DNA of 8,733 nucleotides from Prolixibacteraceae bacterium (lineage in GTDB: Bacteria; Bacteroidota; Bacteroidia; Bacteroidales; Prolixibacteraceae): positions 1-8,733 of the forward strand of contig JACMKG010000405.1 of assembly GCA_014380255.1 (NCBI GenBank), in the 5' to 3' direction. This document shows, one piece after another, positions 1 to 7,005 of this stretch; the first letter of the stretch is position 1, and every line of letters begins with the position of its first letter. The position numbers and the translations under genes were made by a program. The notes under the pieces are model-generated. The model did not search any database and had not been told where the DNA came from. It worked only from the letters and a program-made list of their open reading frames with translations.

Positions 1-1
1 C

Positions 2-1063
2 TACTTCAAAGCTTTCGGTAAAATGGATATAGATGCCAATAAACCTATGCAAACCGACGCCCTGTTCCGGATTGCTTCCATGACCAAGGCTATCACGTCC
101 GTAGCGCTTATGACACTATATGAACAAGGAAAATTTCTTTTAACTGACCCGGTTTCAAAATATATTCCTGAATTTAAGAATCCGAAGGTTATAATTAAAT
201 CACTGAATTCCGACAGCGTTATTCTCTTTCCGGCAAAGAGCGAAATAACCATTCGTCAATTACTGAATCATACCTCCGGCATCACTTATGGCGGTGTCTT
301 GCAAAATGAGTATTATAAACAATCAGGCATGACCGTGGGCCTCACTCCCACCGAAGGCACCATCAAAGAAAAAGTAATTGCTCTTGCTAAACTTCCCCTG
401 GCAGCACACCCCGGCGAAGAGTTTCGGTATGGCATGTCTACCGATGTACTGGGTTATCTGATTGAGGTAATTAGCGGTCAGCCATTGGATGAATATTTCA
501 GGCGAGGGATTTTTGAACCTTTGAAAATGCATGATAGTTATTTCACCGTTCCGCAGAATAAATTTTCCCGGCTTGCTACTTTGTACAAGATGAATAAAGA
601 GGCTAAACTGGTAAAAGCAACCGGCTATTTTCCTTATCCTGTAAAGCAGGCCTACTTTTCGGGAGGCGCAGGACTGGTTTCTACGGCTGCTGACTATGCA
701 CGGTTTGCGCAAATGTTATTGAACAAAGGAAAATTGGGTGGTGTGCGTATTCTCAGCCGCAAGACGATTGAGTTGATGACCTCGAATTCAATTGGTGGTC
801 TTTTTATCCATACGACCTTTAAGCATAACGGAATTATGGGAGATAAATTCGGGTTGGGGTTTGGGATACGAACAGAACGGGGCCTGTTTGATGAACTGGA
901 ATCTCCGGGTTCCTTTGGTTGGGATGGTGCATTCTACACCCGGTTCTGGGTAGATCCGGTAGAAGACTTGTTTGGCATTTTTATGAGCCAGGTAGATGCG
1001 TATTGGGAGGAAAAGCTGATTGGGAAATTTAAAGTGCTTGTCTATCAGGCAATTGATGATTAG
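2..1063 (+). CDS. Serine hydrolase, class C beta-lactamase/family VIII esterase type, 5'-truncated
   Basis: The reading frame is open from the left edge, so the true start lies outside the window; the first internal ATG at 23 is not a credible start because it sits only 18 codons before the catalytic motif, inside the folded domain. Seen: the S-x-x-K nucleophile motif (Ser-Met-Thr-Lys, serine codon 77-79), the downstream His-Thr-Ser-Gly segment usual in this family, a second catalytic Tyr in Tyr-Gly-Met (codon 428-430; Y-S/A-N in true class C beta-lactamases), and a late Gly-Trp-Asp-Gly segment followed by F-W-V-D-P, in the place of the K-T-G or W-G-G motif. The non-N second motif and W-D-G third motif point to an esterase, peptidase or other hydrolase rather than antibiotic resistance; the substrate cannot be told. 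About 353 residues are visible; the missing part probably includes a signal peptide. It converges with the sugar operon and appears unrelated to it. Confidence 0.9.
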   Translation, partial: YFKAFGKMDIDANKPMQTDALFRIASMTKAITSVALMTLYEQGKFLLTDPVSKYIPEFKNPKVIIKSLNSDSVILFPAKSEITIRQLLNHTSGITYGGVLQNEYYKQSGMTVGLTPTEGTIKEKVIALAKLPLAAHPGEEFRYGMSTDVLGYLIEVISGQPLDEYFRRGIFEPLKMHDSYFTVPQNKFSRLATLYKMNKEAKLVKATGYFPYPVKQAYFSGGAGLVSTAADYARFAQMLLNKGKLGGVRILSRKTIELMTSNSIGGLFIHTTFKHNGIMGDKFGLGFGIRTERGLFDELESPGSFGWDGAFYTRFWVDPVEDLFGIFMSQVDAYWEEKLIGKFKVLVYQAIDD

Positions 1064-1124
1064 TCAAAATAAAACCGGATAAGCATTATAGGATTTCTGT
1101 AAAAATCTTCGACTGAAGCAGTTT

Positions 1125-1145
1125 AAAAATGCCAGAAACTGGCAT
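1125..1145 (-). terminator. Intrinsic terminator of the sugar operon
   Basis: A perfect 7-bp inverted repeat, ATGCCAG/CTGGCAT, pairs 1129-1135 with 1139-1145 around a 3-base loop. Read on the minus strand the hairpin is followed at once by a run of five T (1129-1125), as in a rho-independent terminator; on the plus strand there is no T run after it. It lies 73 bases beyond the kinase stop codon, at the end of the minus-strand operon. A second, weaker 4-bp stem (CTTC/GAAG, 1107-1118), also followed on the minus strand by a T-rich run, lies just beyond and may act as a backup. The stem is short, so efficiency is uncertain. Confidence 0.65.
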
Positions 1146-1218
1146 CAGCGAATAATTAATGCACTAAGCATATAGGGCCTGACTTTTTGTTTCAAATTCG
1201 TTTTGGCTTGAGTTATTA

Positions 1219-2721
1219 TTATTTTAGTCTTAGTAAGTGCTGCTGAATTTCCTTCTGCCATCCTCTGTAACTTTTCATAGCATCATTATTACCATAGGGA
1301 CGATAATAATTTTTATCACTTTTAATTTTCTTCAATGCATCCATGCTCTCATATACTCCAACTTTAAGCCCAGCCAACAATGCTGCTCCTAATGCAGAAA
1401 CATCAGGCATACCAATTGTTGCAACATTCTTATTGAGAAGGTTAGCTATAAATTGTATTACAAAACGATTCGAAGTAATACCGCCATCAGCATTGAGTTC
1501 TTTTAATGATAGGGCTGCATCTACTTCCATAGCTGTTATTACATCCATTATCTGGTAGGCAATTGATTCCAAGGCTGCTCTTACAATATGGTTTTTTGTT
1601 GTTCCGAAACTCATCCCTGATAAGGATGCTCTTCTTTCCATTTGCCAATATGGCGAACCCAGGCCGCTAAAAGCAGGAATTAAATAAACGCCTCCATTGT
1701 CTGCCACAGCATTAGCCATCCCTTCTGTTTCTTTACTGTTTGTAAACAGCGCCAACTCGTTTTTTAACCATTCTATGGTAGCACCACAGGAAACAATGAC
1801 GCCTTCTAAGGCATAGTTAATCTCCTGTTCAGTACTCCAGCAAATAGTTGATATCATTCCATTATTTGATGACGCCGGCTTATTTCCTACATTCATTAAA
1901 ATGCTACAGCCAGTACCAAGAGTAGCCTTAGCTGATCCAGGCTCGAAGCACCCTTCACCGAATGCTGCAGCATGGGAGTCGCCAATGAGGGCATTGATGG
2001 AAATAGGATCCTTAAACAAACCCTTTAGAGTTGTTTTTCCAAAAAAAGAGGACGATGGCTTTATTTGAGGTAGGTTAATGCGGTGTAGCCCAAATTTTTC
2101 AAGTAACTCTTTGTCCCAATCCAGTGTTTGGAGGTTAAAGAAAAGTGTTCGCGATGCGTTCGTATAATCTGTTGCATATTCTTTACCATTTGTGAATTTA
2201 TAAAGCAGCCAGGTGTCGATCGTTCCAAAGTAAGCTTTGCCATCTAAAATAGCATGATGTACCAGATCAATATTCTCGTTTAGCCAAATAAGCTTTGTTC
2301 CAGAAAAATAAGGATCAATTAAGAGACCCGTTTTGCGCTTAATCTCCATTTCCAGGCCGCCAGCTTTAAGCCGTTCACAGATTTGTACAGAACGCTTACA
2401 CTGCCAAACTACTGCATTGTGCAAAGGTTTCCCTTCGTTATCCCATACCACAAAAGTCTCTCTTTGGTTAGAGATGCCACATGAGTTGATTTCGTTTAAG
2501 TCTCCGCCTTTTGTTTTAAAATCTTCTAAACATTTGGCTATAGCATCTAAAACATTTTTAAATATCTCTTCAGGGTCTTGCTCTACAAAACCCCTATCTA
2601 AAAAATCACTCTTAAGAGCTTCTGAACCTCTTGCAAAAGGTTTTCCTTCTTCGTCAAACAGTATAGTTTTTGTACTGCTGGTTCCCTGGTCTATAGCGAG
2701 TATGTATTTTTTATGTTGCAA
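1219..2721 (-). CDS. FGGY-family carbohydrate kinase, glycerol kinase-like; candidate D-apulose kinase
   Basis: 500 residues, the normal length of glycerol kinases, which transfer phosphate from ATP to a primary hydroxyl of a polyol or ketose in the cytoplasm. The N-terminal phosphate-binding loop is D-Q-G-T-S-S-T-K (11-18); N-Q-R-E-T (85-89), V-V-W-Q (104-107) and D-P-Y-F-S-G-T-K (136-143) match GlpK; the second domain has G-D-S-H (247-250), G-T-G-C (269-272) and a late D-G-G. By alignment from memory, the E. coli GlpK glycerol contacts Arg83, Glu84, Trp103, Tyr135 and the base Asp245 are kept (R87, E88, W106, Y138, D248), but Gln246 and Phe270 are Ser249 and Ser273, suggesting a bulkier substrate than glycerol. 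The start is TTG: an in-frame TAG lies two codons upstream, no ATG is available, and the TTG start gives the family's normal N-terminus. AGAGG abuts it directly, so ribosome binding looks weak. It is last in an operon with a pentose-type importer and split transketolase, which fits D-apulose kinase (ApsK) better than GlpK; erythrulose or other ketose kinases are alternatives. The FGGY call is firm, the substrate is inferred. Confidence 0.93.
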   Translation of the reverse strand: MQHKKYILAIDQGTSSTKTILFDEEGKPFARGSEALKSDFLDRGFVEQDPEEIFKNVLDAIAKCLEDFKTKGGDLNEINSCGISNQRETFVVWDNEGKPLHNAVVWQCKRSVQICERLKAGGLEMEIKRKTGLLIDPYFSGTKLIWLNENIDLVHHAILDGKAYFGTIDTWLLYKFTNGKEYATDYTNASRTLFFNLQTLDWDKELLEKFGLHRINLPQIKPSSSFFGKTTLKGLFKDPISINALIGDSHAAAFGEGCFEPGSAKATLGTGCSILMNVGNKPASSNNGMISTICWSTEQEINYALEGVIVSCGATIEWLKNELALFTNSKETEGMANAVADNGGVYLIPAFSGLGSPYWQMERRASLSGMSFGTTKNHIVRAALESIAYQIMDVITAMEVDAALSLKELNADGGITSNRFVIQFIANLLNKNVATIGMPDVSALGAALLAGLKVGVYESMDALKKIKSDKNYYRPYGNNDAMKSYRGWQKEIQQHLLRLK

Positions 2722-2844
2722 CCTCTATGTTATTTTAGTGATGATGAAAGTATTGTTGAACAGCGAACATGAAGTACAAGAGTGCGACGCAACAGCCGTT
2801 GATGATATATCATAGTAGCAATATTGCCCTGGCTCATAAAAATG
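2722..2844. other. Intergenic region with two adjacent palindromes before the kinase gene
   Basis: This 123-base gap splits an otherwise tight operon. It holds two perfect palindromes four bases apart: ATGATATATCAT at 2802-2813 and GCAATATTGC at 2818-2827. Next to them, about 2756-2800, is a stretch visibly richer in GC than the flanks. No open frame with coding character was seen, and no T run follows the palindromes, so they do not look like a standard terminator. They could be an operator, an RNA processing element or part of a dispersed repeat; the sequence does not decide. Confidence 0.4.
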
Positions 2845-3819
2845 TTATTCTTTCTTATCTCCCATTTTATCGACGATAACTGCAAGTAATATCACACCGC
2901 CTTTTACAACCTGTTGCCAAAAGGGAGAAACGTTCAGCAACACCAGGCCGTTATTTAGCACGCCGATAATAACTGCACCGATAACAGTGCCCAACACACT
3001 TCCTTTTCCTCCGTTTAAAGATGTACCGCCAATAACGACTGCGGCAATAGCATCGAGCTCGTAACTGATGCCAGCGTTAGGCTGCGCCGAGTCTAACCTT
3101 GATGTAACAATAACACCACCGACAGCGGCAAGGGCGGCACCTAAGCTATACACAATTAGCTTGACTCTGTTAATGCGAATGCCCGAAAGTTTTGCAGCAG
3201 TTTCATTACCGCCGATAGCATAAATATATCGACCCAGCTTTGTTTTTTTAGTAATGAAAACGGCAAACAGCACTACTACAACTGAGATCCATACCGGTAC
3301 TGGGATGCCGACGAAAGAGCCAGCACCGATGTAAGCAAAACTTTCTCCGAGGTTACTAATAGGGTGGCCACCTGTATAAAGCATTGTGAAACCCCTTGCA
3401 ATTGTAAGCATTGCTAATGTGGCAACAAATGGAGGCACTTTAAATCTGGTAATGATAAGACCGTTGAACAGGCCGAGCATTCCGCCAACAATAACAGCAG
3501 CGAGAACAGCACCTAAAATGGTGAAGCCAACATAAAGGTCGGCGGAAGGAAATTGCATTCCATTTTTTAATAGCCCTGCGGTTATTGCACCGCATAGTGC
3601 CAGGACAGAACCAACGGAAAGATCGATGCCCGCAGTGAGTACAATGAGTGTCATGCCCGTTGCAATACAAACATTTACTGCTACCTGGCGAAGTACGTTT
3701 ATGCCATTCGCAGGTGTAAGAAATTTATCGGAAAGAATACTTAATACAATGCACAACACAAATAGTGCAATCAAAGATTGAAACCTACTTAAGTTTTTTT
3801 CGTATGAAGAAGCCGCCAT
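2845..3819 (-). CDS. rbsC: Sugar ABC transporter permease, RbsC family
   Basis: Inner-membrane channel subunit of a ribose-type ABC importer; it would form a dimer that works with the neighbouring fused ATPase and the binding lipoprotein. At 324 residues it has the usual length and is hydrophobic throughout, with roughly eight to ten membrane segments. Two family signatures are clear: the early T-A-G-I-D-L-S-V-G-S-V segment, and the C-terminal G-G-T-S-L-N-G-G-K-G-S segment followed by a G-x-L-N-N-G-L helix, both nearly as in E. coli RbsC. The ATG start (3817-3819) lies 8 bases after the stop of the ATPase gene, indicating co-transcription and probably translational coupling. The symbol states family, not proven ribose specificity; permeases of xylose, galactose, apiose and other sugar systems look alike. 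Confidence 0.95.
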   Translation of the reverse strand: MAASSYEKNLSRFQSLIALFVLCIVLSILSDKFLTPANGINVLRQVAVNVCIATGMTLIVLTAGIDLSVGSVLALCGAITAGLLKNGMQFPSADLYVGFTILGAVLAAVIVGGMLGLFNGLIITRFKVPPFVATLAMLTIARGFTMLYTGGHPISNLGESFAYIGAGSFVGIPVPVWISVVVVLFAVFITKKTKLGRYIYAIGGNETAAKLSGIRINRVKLIVYSLGAALAAVGGVIVTSRLDSAQPNAGISYELDAIAAVVIGGTSLNGGKGSVLGTVIGAVIIGVLNNGLVLLNVSPFWQQVVKGGVILLAVIVDKMGDKKE

Positions 3820-3827
3820 TCTATGAG

Positions 3828-5333
3828 TTAGTTTTTGTGTATTGCGTATTTTAATATTTCCTGTTCTGTGGTATTTTCGATTGGTAAGTTTGCGGTCAGT
3901 TCTCCTTCACACATCACCAATACGCGGTCAGAAACAGCTAGTATTTCAGGTAGTTCGGATGATACCATGATAATGCCCATACCATCGACAGCTAATGTTT
4001 TCATTAGTTTGTATATTTCTGATTTGGCATTGATGTCTATTCCCCGGGTTGGTTCATCGAGCAATAATATTTTTGGATTTGTTGCAAGCCATTTTGCAAT
4101 TACAATCTTTTGCTGGTTACCTCCGCTTAGTGTTTGTGCAGCATTAGCACCTGATGAAGGTTTTATACCGAGCCTGTTGATATAACCTGTGGTCAATTCT
4201 CTTTCTTTTGTATTGCTGAGCATGATACCCCATTGCTCAAGCTTTTGCAAGATTGTAAGACTTATGTTTTTATTGATGGATTGGTTAAGAATTAAGCCCT
4301 GCAATTTCCTGTCTTCCGGCACCAGGGCAATACCCGCATTGATCGCATGAACAGGCGATTTAATCTTTTTTACTGAATTTTCAACAGCTATTTCTCCAGA
4401 TGCATTCTTATGATGAAGTCCAAAAATTGTTTCCATCAGTTCACTTCTTCCCGAACCCATTAAGCCATAGATGCCGAGTATCTCACCCTGTGATAAATTG
4501 AAAGAAATATTGTTGAGAATATTTGTCGACTTTAATTCAGGATGACGAAGGCAAACATTTTTTACTGATAGCAATTCTACTGCACCTCTCCTATCTGCTG
4601 TTCTTTTCTGAAGTGTAATATCTCTACCTGTCATCTTTTGTATCAGGAACTCTTGTGTAGTATTTTTAATATCGCCTGCATCAACTGAAATGCCATCTCT
4701 TAATACTACATAATGATCTGCGATGGTAAAAAGTTCTTTAAACTTATGAGAGATATAAGCAATTGTTTTCCCTTCATTTTTAAGTTGATCTATTATAGAA
4801 AAAAGATTGTTCACTTCTTTATCACTGATTGCGGAAGTTGGTTCATCCATAATAATTACCGACGCCTCTGAATGCAATGCCTTTGCAATTTCTACCAATT
4901 GCTGATGCCCTACTTTTAGTACAATAATTTTTGTATCCGGGTTTAAATAAAGATTTAATCTTAATAATAGCCTTTTCGTTATTTCATTCATCTTCTTTTT
5001 ATCCAACACACCAAATGCATTGATAATCTCTCTGCCTAAAAATATGTTCTCTGCAATGGTTAAATAAGGTACGAGGTTAAGCTCCTGGTGGATGATTGCA
5101 ATTCCCGCATCTTCCGCCGCTCTTGTTCCTGAAAATTTTATTGGCTTTCCATCGTAAACTATTTCACCTTCATATTGGGTGTAAACGCCTGATAAAATTT
5201 TCATAAGTGTAGACTTGCCGGCTCCATTCTCACCAATAATTGCATTGACCTTGCCAGGATACAACTTAAGGCAGATGTTGGACAACGCCTTAACACCTGA
5301 AAAGCTTTTCGATATGTTTTTTGCTTCCAGCAT
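3828..5333 (-). CDS. rbsA: Sugar ABC transporter ATP-binding protein, RbsA family (two fused ATPase domains)
   Basis: Cytoplasmic energising subunit of the importer; 501 residues, as usual for this double-domain family. Domain 1 (about 1-240) has Walker A G-E-N-G-A-G-K-S-T (34-42), Q-loop H-Q-E (82-84), Walker B with D-E-P (163-165) and H-loop His196. Domain 2 (about 250-501) has the degenerate Walker A G-L-M-G-S-G-R-S-E (290-298, Arg296 for Lys), an intact signature L-S-G-G-N-Q-Q-K (402-409), Walker B D-E-P-T-R-G-I-D and S-S-E in place of the H-loop; these domain 2 oddities are normal in the family. Unusual is the domain 1 signature, L-K-V-G-H-Q-Q (139-145): the conserved Ser is Lys140. Since domain 1's signature pairs with the already degenerate Walker A of domain 2, the composite site made by Walker A of domain 1 and signature of domain 2 should still work. 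Its ATG follows the TAA of the DUF2291-like gene with no base between. Confidence 0.96.
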   Translation of the reverse strand: MLEAKNISKSFSGVKALSNICLKLYPGKVNAIIGENGAGKSTLMKILSGVYTQYEGEIVYDGKPIKFSGTRAAEDAGIAIIHQELNLVPYLTIAENIFLGREIINAFGVLDKKKMNEITKRLLLRLNLYLNPDTKIIVLKVGHQQLVEIAKALHSEASVIIMDEPTSAISDKEVNNLFSIIDQLKNEGKTIAYISHKFKELFTIADHYVVLRDGISVDAGDIKNTTQEFLIQKMTGRDITLQKRTADRRGAVELLSVKNVCLRHPELKSTNILNNISFNLSQGEILGIYGLMGSGRSELMETIFGLHHKNASGEIAVENSVKKIKSPVHAINAGIALVPEDRKLQGLILNQSINKNISLTILQKLEQWGIMLSNTKERELTTGYINRLGIKPSSGANAAQTLSGGNQQKIVIAKWLATNPKILLLDEPTRGIDINAKSEIYKLMKTLAVDGMGIIMVSSELPEILAVSDRVLVMCEGELTANLPIENTTEQEILKYAIHKN

Positions 5334-5963
5334 TTATTGGACAATTTGAAGGCGGACAGGAAGCAATTCCAATCCAGTCCATTTAATATGTGCTTTGTTT
5401 AATTCAACTGCGGCAGTGATGTTTACTTTATCGCCTTTCTTTATAGCTTTTTTAAACGGAGGCACAACAGTAGTGCGTACTATCTTATTCATCTCTTCAG
5501 AGATGCTATTTAAATCAGCGGTGTTTGAATAATCTTTTATATCAACCAAGGCAGAAGCATCACGAATAGCATTGCCATAGATAAATTCTGTCGCAATTAC
5601 CGCATTAATTATTGAGTCCGCCACAGGTAATTGAACCTGTACATCATCTTCATTTACATAATTTACTGTGCCTTGTGCTTTAATCAATGCATACCTGTAA
5701 TTACCAATGCCTAAAGCGTTTGAATATCGTTTAAATGCAGTCTCTTTATCAGTTGTAATAGCATTAATAAAAATTGTTAAATCAACAGCGCTATCAATCT
5801 TTGCGGGCATCTTTTCACTCCACAACTTTGATGAAAAACCTGGTGCATCAAATTTAGTATTTGAAGTACTTCTTATTTCACTTATCTTCTTGAAGTAAAC
5901 AGATTTATAGCCAAGTAAACCCACCACAGCAACAACAAGAATATATTTTAGAATTTTGTTCAT
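5334..5963 (-). CDS. DUF2291-like membrane-anchored periplasmic protein of the sugar-transport operon
   Basis: 209 residues of unknown function. Residues 4-19 form one hydrophobic helix (signal peptide or signal anchor) after a short Lys-containing N-terminus; the rest is soluble and presumably periplasmic. I assign it to DUF2291 from memory, mainly on the G-N-A-I-R-D-A segment (130-136), the size, and the C-terminal part with a K-K-G-D-K-V stretch followed by a closing L-P-V-R-L-Q. That family is described as predicted periplasmic lipoproteins and often sits inside ribose-type ABC operons, as here between the binding protein and ATPase genes. This copy has no cysteine near the end of the hydrophobic segment, so it is not a canonical lipoprotein. 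Spacing is very tight: 8 bases after the binding-protein stop, and its TAA touches the ATPase ATG. A role in import (docking, stabilising or modulating the binding protein) is a guess from context only. Confidence 0.75.
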   Translation of the reverse strand: MNKILKYILVVAVVGLLGYKSVYFKKISEIRSTSNTKFDAPGFSSKLWSEKMPAKIDSAVDLTIFINAITTDKETAFKRYSNALGIGNYRYALIKAQGTVNYVNEDDVQVQLPVADSIINAVIATEFIYGNAIRDASALVDIKDYSNTADLNSISEEMNKIVRTTVVPPFKKAIKKGDKVNITAAVELNKAHIKWTGLELLPVRLQIVQ

Positions 5964-5971
5964 GAGCGTAT

Positions 5972-6925
5972 CTATTTTTTTCCGTAGGCAATGTAATCAC
6001 CAATATTTTTTGTTGTAACTAATTCAACCGCTACAGGAATTTTTGCAGGAAAATCCCTTCTGCCTTTAATGTATTCATCTGCAAATTGAGCAGCTGTCTC
6101 AGCCATTACTTTTGGAAACTGCATACCGGTTGCGGCAACCTTATTTTCGCCGATAGAAATGATCACATCCTCAGCTCCATCAAAGCCATATACTTTCACT
6201 TTGTCAGCTTTGCCTACAGAAACCAATGCCTGGTAGGCTCCCATTGCCATACCGTCATTGCCGCAAAATATTGCACCAATATTCGGCTGTGCCTGTAAGA
6301 TAGATTCCATTACTTCCATAGCTTTATTACGGTCAAACTCGGCACTTTGTTGCGCCACCATTTTTAATCCTGGGTAATTATCAACTACACTATGAAAACC
6401 TTTTGAACGAGCCCATGTATTATTATCGCCCACAAGTCCTAAGAGTTCTACATAGGTCCCATTCTTATTCATTGTCTGAACAAAATGTTTCCCGATTGCT
6501 ACCGCTCCTGAATAACTATCTGAAAGAATTTGTGAAGTAGCAGCCACAGCGGAATTAATCTCCCTATCCATACAAAAGACCGGCACGCCGACAGCTTTTG
6601 CTTTTAAAACGTTGGCAACAGATCCGTCTGCATCAGTAGGATTGAATAAGATAACATCATAACCGGAAGCAATTGCATTTTCAAAGTGGTCGGTTTCTAA
6701 AGCAGTGTTGTTTTGAGAGTCGAAAATTTTTGCCTCGTAACCTAATGCTTTTGCTTTCGCTGCAGCACTTTCGGCAAGAAAAACAAACCAGGGATTGTTA
6801 AGAGTGGATATGATAACGGCCACTTTTTGGGGACCTGTATTCGTTTTGCTCTTACAACCATTTATAACAAATATTGTGAACAGCACGAGCAGTAACAATA
6901 CATTTTCAATTAGTCCCTTTTTCAT
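5972..6925 (-). CDS. rbsB: Sugar ABC transporter substrate-binding lipoprotein, RbsB family
   Basis: Periplasmic receptor of the importer, 317 residues. The N-terminus is a lipoprotein signal: a hydrophobic run (9-21), then V-I-N-G-C with the lipidated Cys24; Lys follows, so there is no obvious surface-export signal. The rest is a type I periplasmic-binding fold with two alpha/beta lobes (about 33-135 and 136-275 plus the crossover). Aligned from memory to E. coli RbsB, the ribose-contacting residues Asn13, Phe16, Asn64, Asp89, Arg90, Arg141, Phe164, Asn190, Asp215 and Gln235 appear kept as Asn44, Phe47, Asn95, Asp120, Arg121, Arg173, Phe197, Asn223, Asp249 and Gln269; only Phe15 is changed, to Trp46. 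A pentose-like furanose ligand (ribose, or branched D-apiose) is therefore the best guess. An 80-base gap precedes the gene, larger than other gaps in the operon; I found no convincing promoter in it. The symbol indicates family only. Confidence 0.94.
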   Translation of the reverse strand: MKKGLIENVLLLLVLFTIFVINGCKSKTNTGPQKVAVIISTLNNPWFVFLAESAAAKAKALGYEAKIFDSQNNTALETDHFENAIASGYDVILFNPTDADGSVANVLKAKAVGVPVFCMDREINSAVAATSQILSDSYSGAVAIGKHFVQTMNKNGTYVELLGLVGDNNTWARSKGFHSVVDNYPGLKMVAQQSAEFDRNKAMEVMESILQAQPNIGAIFCGNDGMAMGAYQALVSVGKADKVKVYGFDGAEDVIISIGENKVAATGMQFPKVMAETAAQFADEYIKGRRDFPAKIPVAVELVTTKNIGDYIAYGKK

Positions 6926-7005
6926 AAATCATAGTAGTAGCATTAAAACAATCGAAACTTTACTAAACAAGTGGACACTTATTAAGGCAAGACCAAATAA
7001 AAATT

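Noticed and set aside
323..712. A 129-codon minus-strand open frame inside the serine hydrolase
   Set aside because: It is fully antisense to the conserved hydrolase domain, including the second catalytic motif, and shows no domain features.
1219..2721. Plain glycerol kinase GlpK for glycerol catabolism
   Set aside because: No glycerol facilitator or glycerol-3-phosphate dehydrogenase is nearby, two glycerol-contact positions differ, and the operon is a sugar importer with split transketolase; GlpK remains possible but is not preferred.
2333..2815. A 160-codon plus-strand open frame over the kinase start and the intergenic gap
   Set aside because: It is antisense to the conserved N-terminal half of the kinase, its translation resembles no protein family I know, and it is rich in Ser, Leu and Cys as expected of an antisense shadow.
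3440..3670. A 76-codon minus-strand frame within the permease gene
   Set aside because: It overlaps the conserved permease in another frame and its Cys/His/Arg/Trp-rich translation reflects the shifted reading of membrane-helix codons.
6926..7005. Possible promoter before the binding-protein gene
   Set aside because: Partial likenesses to the Bacteroidota TAnnTTTG box exist (for example TTTATTTG on the minus strand near 6998), but none has both the right core and a TTG about 19-21 bases upstream, so I do not call one.
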